This document shows, piece by piece, positions 7,581 through 16,639 of a DNA stretch of 64,000 nucleotides (position 1 is its first letter; every line of letters starts with the position of its first letter). The translations under genes were made by a program, and so were the position numbers. Below the pieces are notes generated by a model. That model ran no database searches and was not told where the DNA came from. It was given only the letters and a program-made list of their open reading frames with translations. The stretch comes from Gordonia aichiensis NBRC 108223 (lineage in GTDB: Bacteria > Actinomycetota > Actinomycetes > Mycobacteriales > Mycobacteriaceae), in assembly GCF_000332975.1 (NCBI RefSeq), contig NZ_BANR01000023.1, positions 1 through 64,000 on the forward strand, written 5' to 3'.

Positions 7581-8357
7581 TCAGTGGGGAAGCACGGCCA
7601 CCGCGAAGGTGCGGCGATAAGGGAGCACCGTGCCCCACTCGTGCGCGGGATAGGCCGCGCGCAGGCGGCGTTTGAGCTCGCTGCTGAAATCGTCACGGAG
7701 TTCGTCGGGCAGCGCTTCGAGGAAGGGTCGGGCCCCGGTGCCCGAGATCCAGTCGAAGACGGGATCGTCGCCCTTGTCCTTGAGCACGTGCAGGTACGTC
7801 GACTCCCAGGCATTGACCTCGAAGCCGCGCTCGGCGAAGAAGTTCAGGTAGAAGTCGGGCTCGAGCCAGGGCAGCCTGCGGACGTCGCCGCAGAACTTCG
7901 CATACGGTTCCTCCTCGGCGAGTTCGTTGAGGCTGCGGTAGGTCGCGGCGCCCGTGTTGTTGGGCACCTGGATCGCGAACGCGCCGCCGTCGTTGAGATG
8001 AGGGAGCAACCGTTCGATCGCGACCTCTTGATCGGGAACCCACTGGAAAACCGCGTTCGACAGGAAAAGATCGACCGGCTCGGGCGGTGTCCACTCGGTG
8101 AGATCGGCGACGTCGTAATTGGCCAGGCCGTCGGAGTTCTCACGGATGGCCTCGGCGATCATCTCGGATGAGGCGTCGATGCCGAGGACGAGGGCTTCGG
8201 GCCAGCGTTCGCGCAGGTGCCTGGTGTGTTGGCCCGGTCCGCATCCGAGGTCGACGATGGTCGACGGGTTGATGGGCACCTCGGCGATCAGATCGAGGAA
8301 GGGGCGGGCACGAGCGTCGGAGAATTGGAGGTAGCGACTCGGATCCCAGACCGGCAT
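7581..8357 (-). CDS. tam: Trans-aconitate 2-methyltransferase
   Basis: 258 aa from the ATG giving [16 protein letters not shown], the conserved start of Tam; an in-frame start six codons upstream is less likely. SAM-binding motif I is [14 protein letters not shown], followed by GIDASSEMI, the DVADLTEW acidic strand and [11 protein letters not shown]. The C-terminal half has the Tam-specific WESTYLHVL and [12 protein letters not shown]. It methylates trans-aconitate, a spontaneous isomer that inhibits aconitase, which fits its place next to two citrate synthase genes. Confidence 0.9.
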   Translation of the reverse strand: MPVWDPSRYLQFSDARARPFLDLIAEVPINPSTIVDLGCGPGQHTRHLRERWPEALVLGIDASSEMIAEAIRENSDGLANYDVADLTEWTPPEPVDLFLSNAVFQWVPDQEVAIERLLPHLNDGGAFAIQVPNNTGAATYRSLNELAEEEPYAKFCGDVRRLPWLEPDFYLNFFAERGFEVNAWESTYLHVLKDKGDDPVFDWISGTGARPFLEALPDELRDDFSSELKRRLRAAYPAHEWGTVLPYRRTFAVAVLPH

Positions 8358-8387
8358 GTCATCAACTCTAGGCAATTCACAGCAATC

Positions 8388-8915
8388 ATGGCAGTGGGTA
8401 ACCTCAGAGGAGTGTCAGAGACTCTCGTGAACGACGGCGATAACGCACTGGTGACGCCCGCATCGACCGAGGCGGACGTCGTCGAGATTTCTACCGACGG
8501 CGCCTGCCTCGGCAATCCCGGTCCCGGCGGCTGGGGTGCTGTCCTGCGATACCGCGGACATGAAAAGCAGATCTCCGGCGCAGAGCCCGACACCACCAAC
8601 AACAAGATGGAACTGACTGCAGCCATCGAGGGACTCGCCGCGCTGACGAAGCCGTCGACGGTGGTCCTCTACACCGATTCGAGTTACGTGCGGAACGGCA
8701 TCACCAAGTGGGTGAGCGGCTGGCAGCGCAACGGATGGAAGACCGCCGACAAGAAGCCTGTCAAGAACGCCGACCTGTGGCGCCGTCTCATCGAGGAGGA
8801 GAAGGTGCACCAGGTGACCTGGAAATGGGTCAAAGGCCATGCGGGCGACCACTACAACGAGATCGCCGACACGCTGGCAACATCTGCCGCGAAGAAGCTG
8901 GCTGGACGTGAGTGA
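8388..8915 (+). CDS. rnhA: Ribonuclease HI
   Basis: 175 aa if ATG 8388 is used; GTG 8412 and GTG 8427 are alternatives, the last with GAGGAG 14 nt upstream. It degrades RNA in RNA/DNA hybrids. All four carboxylates are visible: Asp in EISTDGAC, Glu in [12 protein letters not shown], Asp in LYTDSSYV and Asp in NEIADTLA. The substrate-binding [10 protein letters not shown] loop is also present. There is no C-terminal CobC-like extension. The stop overlaps the next gene's start. Confidence 0.92.
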   Translation: MAVGNLRGVSETLVNDGDNALVTPASTEADVVEISTDGACLGNPGPGGWGAVLRYRGHEKQISGAEPDTTNNKMELTAAIEGLAALTKPSTVVLYTDSSYVRNGITKWVSGWQRNGWKTADKKPVKNADLWRRLIEEEKVHQVTWKWVKGHAGDHYNEIADTLATSAAKKLAGRE

Positions 8916-9850
8916 TGAGTTCTCCCGCCCCGCAACCTGATTCCGTGATCAGCGTTGCGCTGCTCCCCGAATCCGACCGGTACATCACCGAGGCGCTCGA
9001 GAACGCAGGTGCGTCGCTGACCGACCTCGACGACGCGCGGGTGCTCATCTGGCTCGGCGGGGCGGCAGGCTTTCCCGAGCTGCCCGACACCATCGAGTGG
9101 GTGGCGTTGAAGACGGCGGGGATCGAGGAGTTCGTCTCGGCAGGTGTTCTCGACGACAAGCGGGTGTGGACGAATGCGTCGGGCTTCTACGCGGAGAACG
9201 TCGCCGAACACGCACTGGCACTGCTGCTCGCGGGGCTGCGGCAGATCAACACCTCGGTGCGGTGGGGCTGGGACAAGGAGCACATCGACCCCGCGGTGCG
9301 CACACTGCGGGGCGCGCGGGTGGCGATCATCGGCGCCGGCGGCATCGGGAGGTCCCTGATTCCTCGCCTGAAGGCCTGCGGAGCTTCGGTTCTCGCGGTC
9401 AACCATTCGGGCCGTGAGGTCGACGGCGCCGAGCAGACGCTGCCCTCATCGCGGATGGATGAGGTGTGGTCGTCGTGTGACCACGTTGTTCTTGCAGCGC
9501 CCTCGACGCCGGAGACGCACCATCTGGTCAACGGTAAAGTGCTGGCGCAGCTGCCTTCCCACGCGTGGATTGTCAACGTTGCGCGCGGTCCGCTCGTCGA
9601 TCAGCAGGCGTTGTACTGGGCGCTCAAGGGTCACGAGATCGCGGGTGCCGCGCTCGATGTGACCGACCCGGAGCCGCCTGCCCGCAACGATCCGCTGTGG
9701 TCGTTGTCGAACGTGATCATCACACCCCACATCGCCAACCCCGCGTCGGGCCTCACCCGCGAGCTCGCGCCCTGGATCGCCGAGAACATCCGCCGGTTCC
9801 GCGCAGGCGATGACCTGCTGTCCACCGTGGCGGTCGACAACGATTACTGA
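8912..9850 (+). CDS. D-isomer-specific 2-hydroxyacid dehydrogenase
   Basis: 312 aa from GTG 8912 overlapping the rnhA stop; ATG 8915 is equally possible. An NAD(P)-dependent oxidoreductase of the D-lactate/phosphoglycerate dehydrogenase superfamily. The Rossmann motif is [11 protein letters not shown]. The catalytic Arg is in NVARGPLVD, Glu in [15 protein letters not shown] and His in ITPHIANP. The short form (no ACT or regulatory domain) resembles hydroxypyruvate/glyoxylate reductases, but the substrate is not determinable. Tight coupling to rnhA looks like operon economy rather than shared function. Confidence 0.88.
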   Translation: MMSSPAPQPDSVISVALLPESDRYITEALENAGASLTDLDDARVLIWLGGAAGFPELPDTIEWVALKTAGIEEFVSAGVLDDKRVWTNASGFYAENVAEHALALLLAGLRQINTSVRWGWDKEHIDPAVRTLRGARVAIIGAGGIGRSLIPRLKACGASVLAVNHSGREVDGAEQTLPSSRMDEVWSSCDHVVLAAPSTPETHHLVNGKVLAQLPSHAWIVNVARGPLVDQQALYWALKGHEIAGAALDVTDPEPPARNDPLWSLSNVIITPHIANPASGLTRELAPWIAENIRRFRAGDDLLSTVAVDNDY

Positions 9851-9857
9851 ACGCGGC

Positions 9858-10355
9858 ATGCCGACCCAGCGCGGCCCGATCGTCGTGTGCGGTGTATCGG
9901 GGTGCGGGAAGAGCACGGTCGGCGCCGCACTCGCCGCTCACCTGGGAGTACCGTTTGTCGACGCCGATGATCTCCACCCGGCAGCCAACATCGCGAAAAT
10001 GGCTGCAGGACAACCGCTGACCGACTCCGACCGGTTGCCCTGGCTCGATGCGGTCGGTAGGTGGCTCGCCGATCACGCCGACGGCGTATGCGCCTGTTCT
10101 GCGTTGCGACACGGATATCGGGATCAGCTGTGCCGCAGGGCGCCTGGGGTCCGGTTCGTGATGCTCGCCGTCGATCCCGGGGTGGTGAAAGCGCGTGTCC
10201 GTGCGAGGCACGGGCACTTCATGCCCGCGACGCTCGTCGACTCGCAGTTCGCCGCCCTCGAACCACACGGACCGGATGAGCCGGGTATCACAGTCGACGC
10301 GACGCTGCCCCTGGACGGCGTCGTCGACGAGATCGTGGATCGGGTGTTGCGTTAG
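9858..10355 (+). CDS. gntK: Gluconokinase, GntK type
   Basis: 165 aa from ATG 9858, seven bases after the preceding stop. It phosphorylates D-gluconate to 6-phosphogluconate with ATP. The P-loop is CGVSGCGKSTVG. The gluconate-binding DADDLHPAANIAKM and GQPLTDSDRLPWL segments are typical, as are ACSALRHGYRD and RHGHFMPATLVDSQFAALE. Length matches the family. No gluconate permease or GntR regulator is adjacent. Confidence 0.92.
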   Translation: MPTQRGPIVVCGVSGCGKSTVGAALAAHLGVPFVDADDLHPAANIAKMAAGQPLTDSDRLPWLDAVGRWLADHADGVCACSALRHGYRDQLCRRAPGVRFVMLAVDPGVVKARVRARHGHFMPATLVDSQFAALEPHGPDEPGITVDATLPLDGVVDEIVDRVLR

Positions 10356-10384
10356 AGCGCACTCGAAGGCCTAACGTTGCCGAC

Positions 10385-10852
10385 ATGAGTACAGACCACC
10401 TCATGAGCCGGGCGCTGGCCACGTTGAACGAACTCGACGGCCCGCTGTCGGTCGAGGTCATCCACCGGCTCGTCGAAGCCGACGAGATCGAGGCCCCGCT
10501 GACCATTGCGCAGGCGGCGCAGATGCTCGACCTCTCTGCGCATACGCTGCGGTACTACGAGCGCATCGGGCTGCTCGACGTGAGCCGGGATGCGTCCGGC
10601 AACAGGGTCTACGACGCCGAGACGATGCGCCGGTTGGTGTTCATCACCCGGATGCGATTGTCGGGCATGGCCATTCGCGATCTGCAGCACTACGTCGAGT
10701 TGGTGGACGAAGGCGACGACACCGTTGCCGAACGGCTCGAGATGCTCCTCGAGCACCGCGACACCATTCGACGGCAGATCGCCGAACTCACACTCTCCCT
10801 CGCGGCAACCGAATACAAGATCGCCACCTACGGCGGAAGGACACAACCATGA
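10385..10852 (+). CDS. MerR-family transcriptional regulator
   Basis: 155 aa from ATG 10385. After an unusual ~35-residue N-terminal helix, a MerR winged HTH spans about residues 38-105 ([46 protein letters not shown]). A C-terminal dimerisation coil follows ([15 protein letters not shown]). No effector-binding Cys cluster is seen, so it is not a metal sensor. It overlaps the following aldo-keto reductase by four bases (ATGA), the usual arrangement for MerR regulators of an aldo-keto reductase. Confidence 0.9.
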   Translation: MSTDHLMSRALATLNELDGPLSVEVIHRLVEADEIEAPLTIAQAAQMLDLSAHTLRYYERIGLLDVSRDASGNRVYDAETMRRLVFITRMRLSGMAIRDLQHYVELVDEGDDTVAERLEMLLEHRDTIRRQIAELTLSLAATEYKIATYGGRTQP

Positions 10853-11847
10853 CCGCATCAACCGATCCCACCACAGCCCGCCGACGTATCGGCGCGCTGG
10901 AGGTCTCACCGCTCGGATTGGGCTGTATGGGAATGAGTTTCGCCTATGGCGAGGCCGACCAGGGTGAGGCCACAGCAACGCTGCACCATGCACTCGATGT
11001 CGGGATCAACCTCCTCGACACCGCCGACATGTACGGCAGCGGAGCCAACGAAGAACTGCTGTCCACGGTGCTCCACGATCGCCGCGACGACGTCGTGCTG
11101 GCCACAAAGTTCGGCATCGTCGTCGATCCGGAGACGGGTTATCCGACCGGGGAAGTCAATGGCTCGCCGGACTATGTCCGGAGCGCGGTCGACGCATCGC
11201 TGCGCAGACTCGGCGTCGACGTCATCGATCTCTACTACCTGCATCGCGTCGATCCCGCCCGACCGATCGAAGACACCGTCGGCGCGATGGCCGAGTTGGT
11301 CGCTGCGGGAAAGGTGCGCGAGATCGGACTCAGTGAGGCCAACGCCGACACCATGCACCGCGCCGCCGCGGTGCATCCGATCGCCGCGTTGCAATCGGAG
11401 TGGTCGCTGTTCAGTCGTGACGTCGAGGCATCGGATGTGCCTGCGGCCCGCGAGCTGGGCATCGCGATGGTGCCCTACAGTCCGCTGGGGCGCGGAATGC
11501 TGACGGGATCGGCTGCGGCGGTGCAGGTTTCCGACGGAGACTTCCGTTCGACGCTTCCGCGCTGGCAGGCTGACAACCTCGCACACAACCTGGCGCTCGT
11601 CGACGAGGTACGTGCGGTGGCGGCCGAGGTCGATGCGACAGCGGGTCAGGTGGCGTTGGCATGGCTACTCGCACAGGGCGACGACGTCGTGCCGATCCCG
11701 GGCACCAAACGTCAGCGATACGTCGACGAGAACCTCGGGGCACTGTCGGTGGAGTTGAGTTCGGATCAGCTCGCGCGATTGTCGACGCTGCGCGCCGCGG
11801 GTGATCGCTACCCCGACATGGACTGGGTGGCCGGGCGGTCGTCGTAG
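10849..11847 (+). CDS. Aldo/keto reductase
   Basis: 332 aa. NADPH-dependent TIM-barrel oxidoreductase. The tetrad is complete: Asp in [11 protein letters not shown], Tyr in DMYGSG, Lys in LATKFGI and His in YYLHRVDP. The N-terminal [13 protein letters not shown] and C-terminal [14 protein letters not shown] place it with the YajO/AKR13-like subfamily. Translationally coupled to the MerR regulator, which probably controls it. Likely role: reduction of reactive aldehydes or ketones. Confidence 0.92.
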   Translation: MTASTDPTTARRRIGALEVSPLGLGCMGMSFAYGEADQGEATATLHHALDVGINLLDTADMYGSGANEELLSTVLHDRRDDVVLATKFGIVVDPETGYPTGEVNGSPDYVRSAVDASLRRLGVDVIDLYYLHRVDPARPIEDTVGAMAELVAAGKVREIGLSEANADTMHRAAAVHPIAALQSEWSLFSRDVEASDVPAARELGIAMVPYSPLGRGMLTGSAAAVQVSDGDFRSTLPRWQADNLAHNLALVDEVRAVAAEVDATAGQVALAWLLAQGDDVVPIPGTKRQRYVDENLGALSVELSSDQLARLSTLRAAGDRYPDMDWVAGRSS

Positions 11848-11883
11848 CGTCGGGGAGTTGGCGGGACCACCTGAGCGAAAAGC

Positions 11884-11897
11884 TAGAACGTGTTGCA
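11884..11897. promoter_or_regulatory. KstR-type operator upstream of SDR gene
   Basis: TAGAACGTGTTGCA fits the published mycobacterial KstR consensus TnnAACnnGTTnnA at every defined position. It ends 23 bases before the SDR start (GTG 11921). KstR represses cholesterol side-chain and upper-ring catabolism genes, so this gene may belong to the steroid regulon. Confidence 0.65.
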
Positions 11898-11920
11898 GTT
11901 CTGTGGCATCGTCAGCAGGC

Positions 11921-12712
11921 GTGATCCTGGACAGATTCCGACTCGACGACACCGTCGCGGTCATCACGGGCGCCGGTCGCGGTCTCGGAGCTGCGATTGC
12001 CGTGGCGTACGCCGAGGCGGGCGCCGACGTGGTGATCTCGGCCCGCAGCGAGACCGACCTGGAGAAGGTGGCAGCGGAGGTCGCGGACAGGGGTAGACGT
12101 GCGCGGGTCATCGTCGCCGACCTCGCAGACCCCGACGCCTCAGCCGCGCTCGCCCAGACCGCCGTCGACACGTTCGGTCGGCTCGACACCGTCGTCAACA
12201 ATGTCGGTGGTGCCATGCCGCGGCCGCTGCTGGACACCACGCCGAAGGTCATGAGCGACGCATTCACCTTCAACGTCGCGAATGCCCACGCGCTGGTGAC
12301 CGCAGCGGTTCCGCTCGTGCTGGGGTCCGCGGGCTCGGGATCGATCATCAACATCACCTCGGCGATGGGCAGACTGCCAGGCCGCGCGTATGCGGCATAC
12401 GGGACAGCCAAGGCGGCGCTCGCGCATTACACCCGGCTGGCTGCGATGGATCTCAATCCACGCATCCGGGTCAACGCCATCGCACCCGGCGCGATTCTGA
12501 CATCGGCGCTCGACATCGTGGCATCCGACGACACCATGCGGACCACGATCGAGAACGCGACCCCGATGCGCCGCCTCGGCGAGCCGGACGACGTCGCCGC
12601 CGCCGCCGTGTACCTCGCGTCCCCCGCGGGTGCGTACGTGACCGGCAAGGTCCTCGAGCTGGACGGCGGACTCATCGCGCCCAACCTCGAGCTGCCGATT
12701 CCCGACCTCTGA
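11921..12712 (+). CDS. Short-chain dehydrogenase/reductase, probably steroid-related
   Basis: 263 aa from GTG 11921. Classical SDR: cofactor loop [18 protein letters not shown], catalytic Ser in INITSAMG, and [10 protein letters not shown] with YxxxK. The C-terminal [16 protein letters not shown] resembles, from memory, M. tuberculosis Rv0927c and related hydroxysteroid-type dehydrogenases. The full KstR box immediately upstream supports a role in steroid catabolism, perhaps as a hydroxysteroid dehydrogenase; the precise substrate is unknown. Confidence 0.85.
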   Translation: MILDRFRLDDTVAVITGAGRGLGAAIAVAYAEAGADVVISARSETDLEKVAAEVADRGRRARVIVADLADPDASAALAQTAVDTFGRLDTVVNNVGGAMPRPLLDTTPKVMSDAFTFNVANAHALVTAAVPLVLGSAGSGSIINITSAMGRLPGRAYAAYGTAKAALAHYTRLAAMDLNPRIRVNAIAPGAILTSALDIVASDDTMRTTIENATPMRRLGEPDDVAAAAVYLASPAGAYVTGKVLELDGGLIAPNLELPIPDL

Positions 12713-12779
12713 TCGTCCGTATTCGTAGTGGCTGTGTGTGTTCTGGGGCATGCTCCAGCAGCCTCGGTAGAGTTGTGAC

Positions 12780-13448
12780 GTGGATCAGATCCTGCGTTTC
12801 GCGGGCGACTATTGGTGGCTGATCTTTCCGGTCGGCGGTGTCGTGGGCGGTTGGTTCGGTTCCGTCGCGCGCTACAACGAGAAGCGGCGTCGGGACAAGA
12901 TCGAACTGGCGCGTGTGAGAGCAGGCGCGGAAACGGAACAATTGCGACTTGCCCAGGCCGACAAAGCGGCTGTGACCAAGGCGATGGAGAAACACGACGC
13001 CATCGACCAGCGCTGGTTCGGCTACGAACTCGATCTGGCCACCCTCATCGAATTCCCCATGATGACCGACATGCGGGAACCGATGACACTGGCCTTCCAC
13101 CGCGCGAAGATCCGTGCGGACGATCTGCGGCCGACGTCGGCCGACCAGAAGCTCGACCCGCTCGAGTTCGAGCGCTACCGCGACGCCGTCGGCGATTACG
13201 CAGCCGCTTTCGACGCCGCCGAACGGGAGGCGCGGCGTCGAAAACAATCCGACTTCTCGCCGATCGAGCGCGAGTCACTCGACCGTGCGCGCAAGTTGAT
13301 CGGCATCGCCGCCGACGCCGCGGCCACGCCTGCAGAGCGTCAGGCCGCATACCGCAAGGCCCGCCAAGAGCTCGATGGTTTGATCGACGTGCCGAATGCC
13401 GCGGCCGCGCAGATCGAACAACGCATCGCAGGGGAGTTGGAGCGCTGA
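12780..13448 (+). CDS. Conserved membrane-anchored coiled-coil protein
   Basis: 222 aa from GTG 12780. A single N-terminal membrane segment (about residues 10-28, WWLIFPVGGVVGGWFGSV) is followed by a basic, helix-rich cytosolic region (35-75). A conserved-looking core comes next (DQRWFGYELDLATLIEFPMM), then long charged helices. No enzyme motif is visible. It looks like a conserved mycobacteriales protein of unknown function, perhaps a structural or scaffolding protein. Its stop is followed directly by the left copy of the repeat pair flanking the next gene. Confidence 0.75.
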   Translation: MDQILRFAGDYWWLIFPVGGVVGGWFGSVARYNEKRRRDKIELARVRAGAETEQLRLAQADKAAVTKAMEKHDAIDQRWFGYELDLATLIEFPMMTDMREPMTLAFHRAKIRADDLRPTSADQKLDPLEFERYRDAVGDYAAAFDAAEREARRRKQSDFSPIERESLDRARKLIGIAADAAATPAERQAAYRKARQELDGLIDVPNAAAAQIEQRIAGELER

Positions 13449-13456
13449 GTCGGACG

Positions 13457-13522
13457 TCGTGAATACACGTGTTTCTGACAGAAGCGCGTGAAGCTTCGCG
13501 TGTGGGTGTCAGAAACGCGTGT
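13457..13522. repeat. Left imperfect repeat flanking AbiEi-like gene (inverted-repeat unit)
   Basis: The unit contains inverted arms ACACGTGTTTCTGACA (13465-13480) and TGTCAGAAACGCGTGT (13507-13522) around a smaller GAAGC/GCTTC hairpin. Its first ~24 bases and its right arm recur in the same order at 14523-14620. The minus strand of both copies reads a similar peptide ending CQKHV, so they are one repeat family. Confidence 0.75.
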
Positions 13523-13584
13523 CCCTGCGCGGGCGCTGAGTCCGGTCACATCGGATGGATCTGAATCGACGTTGTCGACGTCCA

Positions 13585-14478
13585 ATGAACATGGATACTT
13601 TCCCGGTCAACGAACACGGACTCATACTGCGTCGAACGGCACTCGAAGCGGGTGTCTCGGACAGACAACTCATTCGCGCCGTCGACGCGGGCGCACTCGT
13701 ACGGGTGTGGCCCGGCGTCTATGCGCCGCCCGACGCGAGTCGCACGCCCGAAGACCTGCACCGACTCAAGGCGCGCGCGGCCACTCTCGTGTCGGAGACC
13801 GACGTACCGCTCAGTCATCAGTCGGCGGGCGTGCTGCACGGAATGTCGTTGCTGTTTCCCGATCTCGCCCGCGTGCATCTGACGACAGGCCACAAGACCG
13901 GCGGCCGCATCGAAACCCAGCGGCATCTGCACTCCGGTCGATTGGAGGCAGAGGACATCACGGTGGTCGGCGGGATCGTGGTGACGTCGCTGGAGGTCAC
14001 CGCTGTCGACATCGCCTGCAGCGGCAACTTCTTCCAGGGGCTGGCCGCGTTCGACTCTGCGCTGCGACTCGGTGCGGATCGCGCGACGATGTCGGCGCTG
14101 CTTGATCGTCGACGGCGCGGGGTTGCCGTCGCGCGGAGGGCGCTCGCCTTCGCGGACCCGCTCGCGGACAACGCGGGTGAGTCGTGGGGACGCGGTCAGA
14201 TGATCGTGGCAGGTCTGCCGGTACCACGCCTGCAGCGCGAGTACTTCGACGCTGACGGCGAGTTTGTGGCAAAGGTCGACTACGACTGGGACGGAAAGCT
14301 CGTCGGTGAATTCGACGGGATGCGCAAGTACACCAAGGACCTTCGGGAGGGTGAGACCGCTTTCGAGGCGATGCAGCGCGAGAAGACCCGCGAGGACGGC
14401 GTCCGACGTCTCGGGCCGATGATGATCAGGTGGGTGTGGGCCGACCTACGGACGAATCGCATGGTGCCGATGGTGTGA
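13585..14478 (+). CDS. AbiEi-like winged-helix protein with C-terminal nuclease-fold domain
   Basis: 297 aa from ATG 13585 (MNMDTF; 13591 possible). Residues ~8-55 match the AbiEi_4 N-terminal winged helix of type IV antitoxin-like proteins (LILRRTALEAGVSDRQLIRA, then LVRVWPGVYAPP). The last ~100 residues resemble a DUF559/Vsr-like PD-(D/E)XK fold: GESWGRGQ, then VAKVDYDWDGKLVGEFDGMRKY with D...E-x-D spacing, then QREKTREDGVRRLG. No AbiEii nucleotidyltransferase toxin gene is adjacent, so it is a solitary gene, possibly defence-related. It is bracketed by imperfect repeats, suggesting acquisition as a unit. Confidence 0.8.
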   Translation: MNMDTFPVNEHGLILRRTALEAGVSDRQLIRAVDAGALVRVWPGVYAPPDASRTPEDLHRLKARAATLVSETDVPLSHQSAGVLHGMSLLFPDLARVHLTTGHKTGGRIETQRHLHSGRLEAEDITVVGGIVVTSLEVTAVDIACSGNFFQGLAAFDSALRLGADRATMSALLDRRRRGVAVARRALAFADPLADNAGESWGRGQMIVAGLPVPRLQREYFDADGEFVAKVDYDWDGKLVGEFDGMRKYTKDLREGETAFEAMQREKTREDGVRRLGPMMIRWVWADLRTNRMVPMV

Positions 14479-14522
14479 GAGTGGTTGGACCGGTTGAAGA
14501 TTCGCGGCGACGGCAGCGCGGC

Positions 14523-14620
14523 GTCGTGAATGCGCGTGTTTCTGACACTCCTGGCGATGACAACACGTGCTTCTGACAAACGCGAGCGAAACTTCGCGTG
14601 CAGGTGTCAGAAACACGTGT
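14523..14620. repeat. Right imperfect repeat flanking AbiEi-like gene
   Basis: It contains GCGCGTGTTTCTGACA (14532-14547), an extra ACACGTGCTTCTGACA unit (14562-14577) and the opposite arm TGTCAGAAACACGTGT (14605-14620). It aligns with the left copy at 13457-13522, with an insertion in the middle. Direct-repeat order and internal symmetry are both conserved. Confidence 0.75.
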
Positions 14621-14630
14621 ATTTGTCAGT

Positions 14631-14679
14631 CGAGCCCCGAGCCCCGAGCTCCGAGCCCCCAACCCCGAGCCCCGAGCTG
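14631..14679. repeat. Low-complexity CGAGCCC repeat
   Basis: Imperfect 7-8 bp reiteration of CGAGCCC filling the gap up to the stop of the ABC transporter gene. No coding or hairpin role is evident. Confidence 0.7.
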
Positions 14680-14680
14680 C

Positions 14681-16639
14681 TCAGGCCTCCGAGTCGACGG
14701 CCCCGGCGAACTGGCTGCGGTAGAGCCGACAGTAGGCTCCCTGTGCCGCGAGCAGTTCGTCGTGGTTGCCCTGCTCGACGATGTGCCCGTCCTCCATCAC
14801 GACGATGACGTCGGCGTCGCGGATCGTCGACAGCCGGTGGGCGATCACAAAACTCGTGCGGTCGGTGCGCAGCGCGGCCATCGCCTTCTGGATCAGCAGT
14901 TCGGTGCGGGTGTCGACGGAGCTGGTCGCCTCGTCGAGGATCAGAATGGTCGGACGCGCGAGGAACGCGCGTGCGATCGTGATGAGTTGTCGCTCACCGG
15001 CACTCACGCCGCCGCCCTCGTCGTCGAGCATCGTCTCGTAGCCGTCGGGCAGGATGCGGACGAAATGGTCGACGTGGCTCAGTCGCGCGGCCTCGAGGAC
15101 TTCCTCGCGCGAGGCCGTGGGGTCGCCGTAGGCGATGTTGTCGTAGATCGTTCCGCCGAACAGCCATGAGTCCTGCAGCACCATGCCGGTGCGCTCGCGG
15201 AGGTCATCGCGGGTCATCGTCCGCGATTCGACGCCGTCGACCGTGATGGTGCCGGAGTCGACGTCGTAGAAGCGCATGATCAGGTTGACCAGCGTGGTCT
15301 TGCCCGCGCCGGTTGGTCCGACGATGGCGACCATGTGGCCGGGACGCGCGACAAGCGAGAGATGCTCGATCAGCGGTTTGTCCTCGACGTAGCGGAACGA
15401 GACGTCGTCGAATTCGATGAGTCCGTTGTCGTGCTCGGGCGTCTCGGGATGTGCGGGGTCGGGGGTCTGCTCGTCGGCGTCGAGAATGTCGAAGATGCGC
15501 TCGGCCGACGCGACGCCGCTCTGCAGCAGATTGACCATCGAGCCGATCTGCGTGAGCGGCTGCGTGAACTGCCGCGAGTACTGGATGAACGCCTGCACCT
15601 CGCCGAGGCTCAGCGCGCCGGAGGCGACTCGCAGTCCGCCGACCACAGCGACCGCGACGTAGTTGAGGTTGCCGAGGAACATGATCGTCGGCATCACCGT
15701 GCTCGAGATGAACTGTGCACGCCAACTCGATTGGTACAGCTTCTCGTTGCGCTCGTCGAACTCGGTCTCCACTTCGGCCTGGCGGTTGAATGCCGTCACC
15801 AGCTCGTGTCCGGTGAAGGCTTCCTCGACCTGGGCATTGAGCTTTCCGGTCGACGACCATTGCGCGAGAAAGTGCGGCTTGGAGCGTCGGGCGATCAGCG
15901 CGGTCGCGCCTGCCGCGAGCGGGACGGTGATGAGTGCTATCAGCGCCAGGAGAGGCGAGATCCACAGCATCATCACGAGGATCGCGATGACCATCAGGAC
16001 CGAGTTGAGCAACTGAGAGATGGTCTGCTGCAAGGTCTGCGACAGATTGTCGAGGTCGTTGGTCACGCGGCTGAGCAGGTCGCCTCGGGCCGTCGTGTCG
16101 TAGTAGCTCAGCGGTAGGCGGTGGATCTTGGCCTCGACCTCGGCACGGAGGTGTCGGACCGTACCCACGACCACCTTGTTCAGCAGGTATGCCCCGAGCC
16201 ACGACAGCACCGCCGAGCCGATGTAGAGAGCCAGCACGATCAGCAGCACACGCCCCACGTCGCCGAAGTCGATGCCGACGCCCGGTGTCACGTCCATCGA
16301 GTTCACCATGTCGGCGAAGGTGCCCTGCCCGCGTTCACGCAGGCCCTCGACGGCCTGGGCCTTGGTCGTCCCGGCGGGCAGCAGTCTGCCGACGACGCCG
16401 TCGAAGATGATGTTGGTGGCGTCGCCGAGCACACGCGGCGCGAGAGCGGTGAGGATGACCGACCCGACGATCGAGGCGATCACCACACTCATGAAGGCCC
16501 GGTAGGAGAACAACAGCCCGATGAGCCGCTTGATCGACGGTCCGAATGAGCGCGCCTTGGCCACCACCGGGCCGGCAGCCATCGGACCGCGACCGGGACC
16601 GGGCGACGCCGGAGCCGACGATCCGCCGCCGCGCGTCAC
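14681..16639 (-). CDS. ABC exporter half-transporter, catalytic-site subunit
   Basis: 652 aa from GTG 16639, which overlaps the upstream partner's stop (GTGA). An Ala/Gly/Pro-rich N-terminus of ~35 residues precedes six membrane helices (about 45-345). The NBD has Walker A VGPTGAGKTT, Q-loop MVLQDSW, non-canonical signature VSAGERQ, Walker B ILILDEATSS with the catalytic Glu, and switch His in VIAHRLS. The paired half-transporter has a degenerate Walker B and switch, so the two form an asymmetric heterodimer like Rv1272c/Rv1273c. Likely exports lipids, siderophores or drugs. Confidence 0.92.
   Translation of the reverse strand: MTRGGGSSAPASPGPGRGPMAAGPVVAKARSFGPSIKRLIGLLFSYRAFMSVVIASIVGSVILTALAPRVLGDATNIIFDGVVGRLLPAGTTKAQAVEGLRERGQGTFADMVNSMDVTPGVGIDFGDVGRVLLIVLALYIGSAVLSWLGAYLLNKVVVGTVRHLRAEVEAKIHRLPLSYYDTTARGDLLSRVTNDLDNLSQTLQQTISQLLNSVLMVIAILVMMLWISPLLALIALITVPLAAGATALIARRSKPHFLAQWSSTGKLNAQVEEAFTGHELVTAFNRQAEVETEFDERNEKLYQSSWRAQFISSTVMPTIMFLGNLNYVAVAVVGGLRVASGALSLGEVQAFIQYSRQFTQPLTQIGSMVNLLQSGVASAERIFDILDADEQTPDPAHPETPEHDNGLIEFDDVSFRYVEDKPLIEHLSLVARPGHMVAIVGPTGAGKTTLVNLIMRFYDVDSGTITVDGVESRTMTRDDLRERTGMVLQDSWLFGGTIYDNIAYGDPTASREEVLEAARLSHVDHFVRILPDGYETMLDDEGGGVSAGERQLITIARAFLARPTILILDEATSSVDTRTELLIQKAMAALRTDRTSFVIAHRLSTIRDADVIVVMEDGHIVEQGNHDELLAAQGAYCRLYRSQFAGAVDSEA

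Noticed and set aside
9097-9850. Additional frames over the 2-hydroxyacid dehydrogenase
   Set aside because: No motifs; they lie in alternative frames of a gene with complete catalytic residues.
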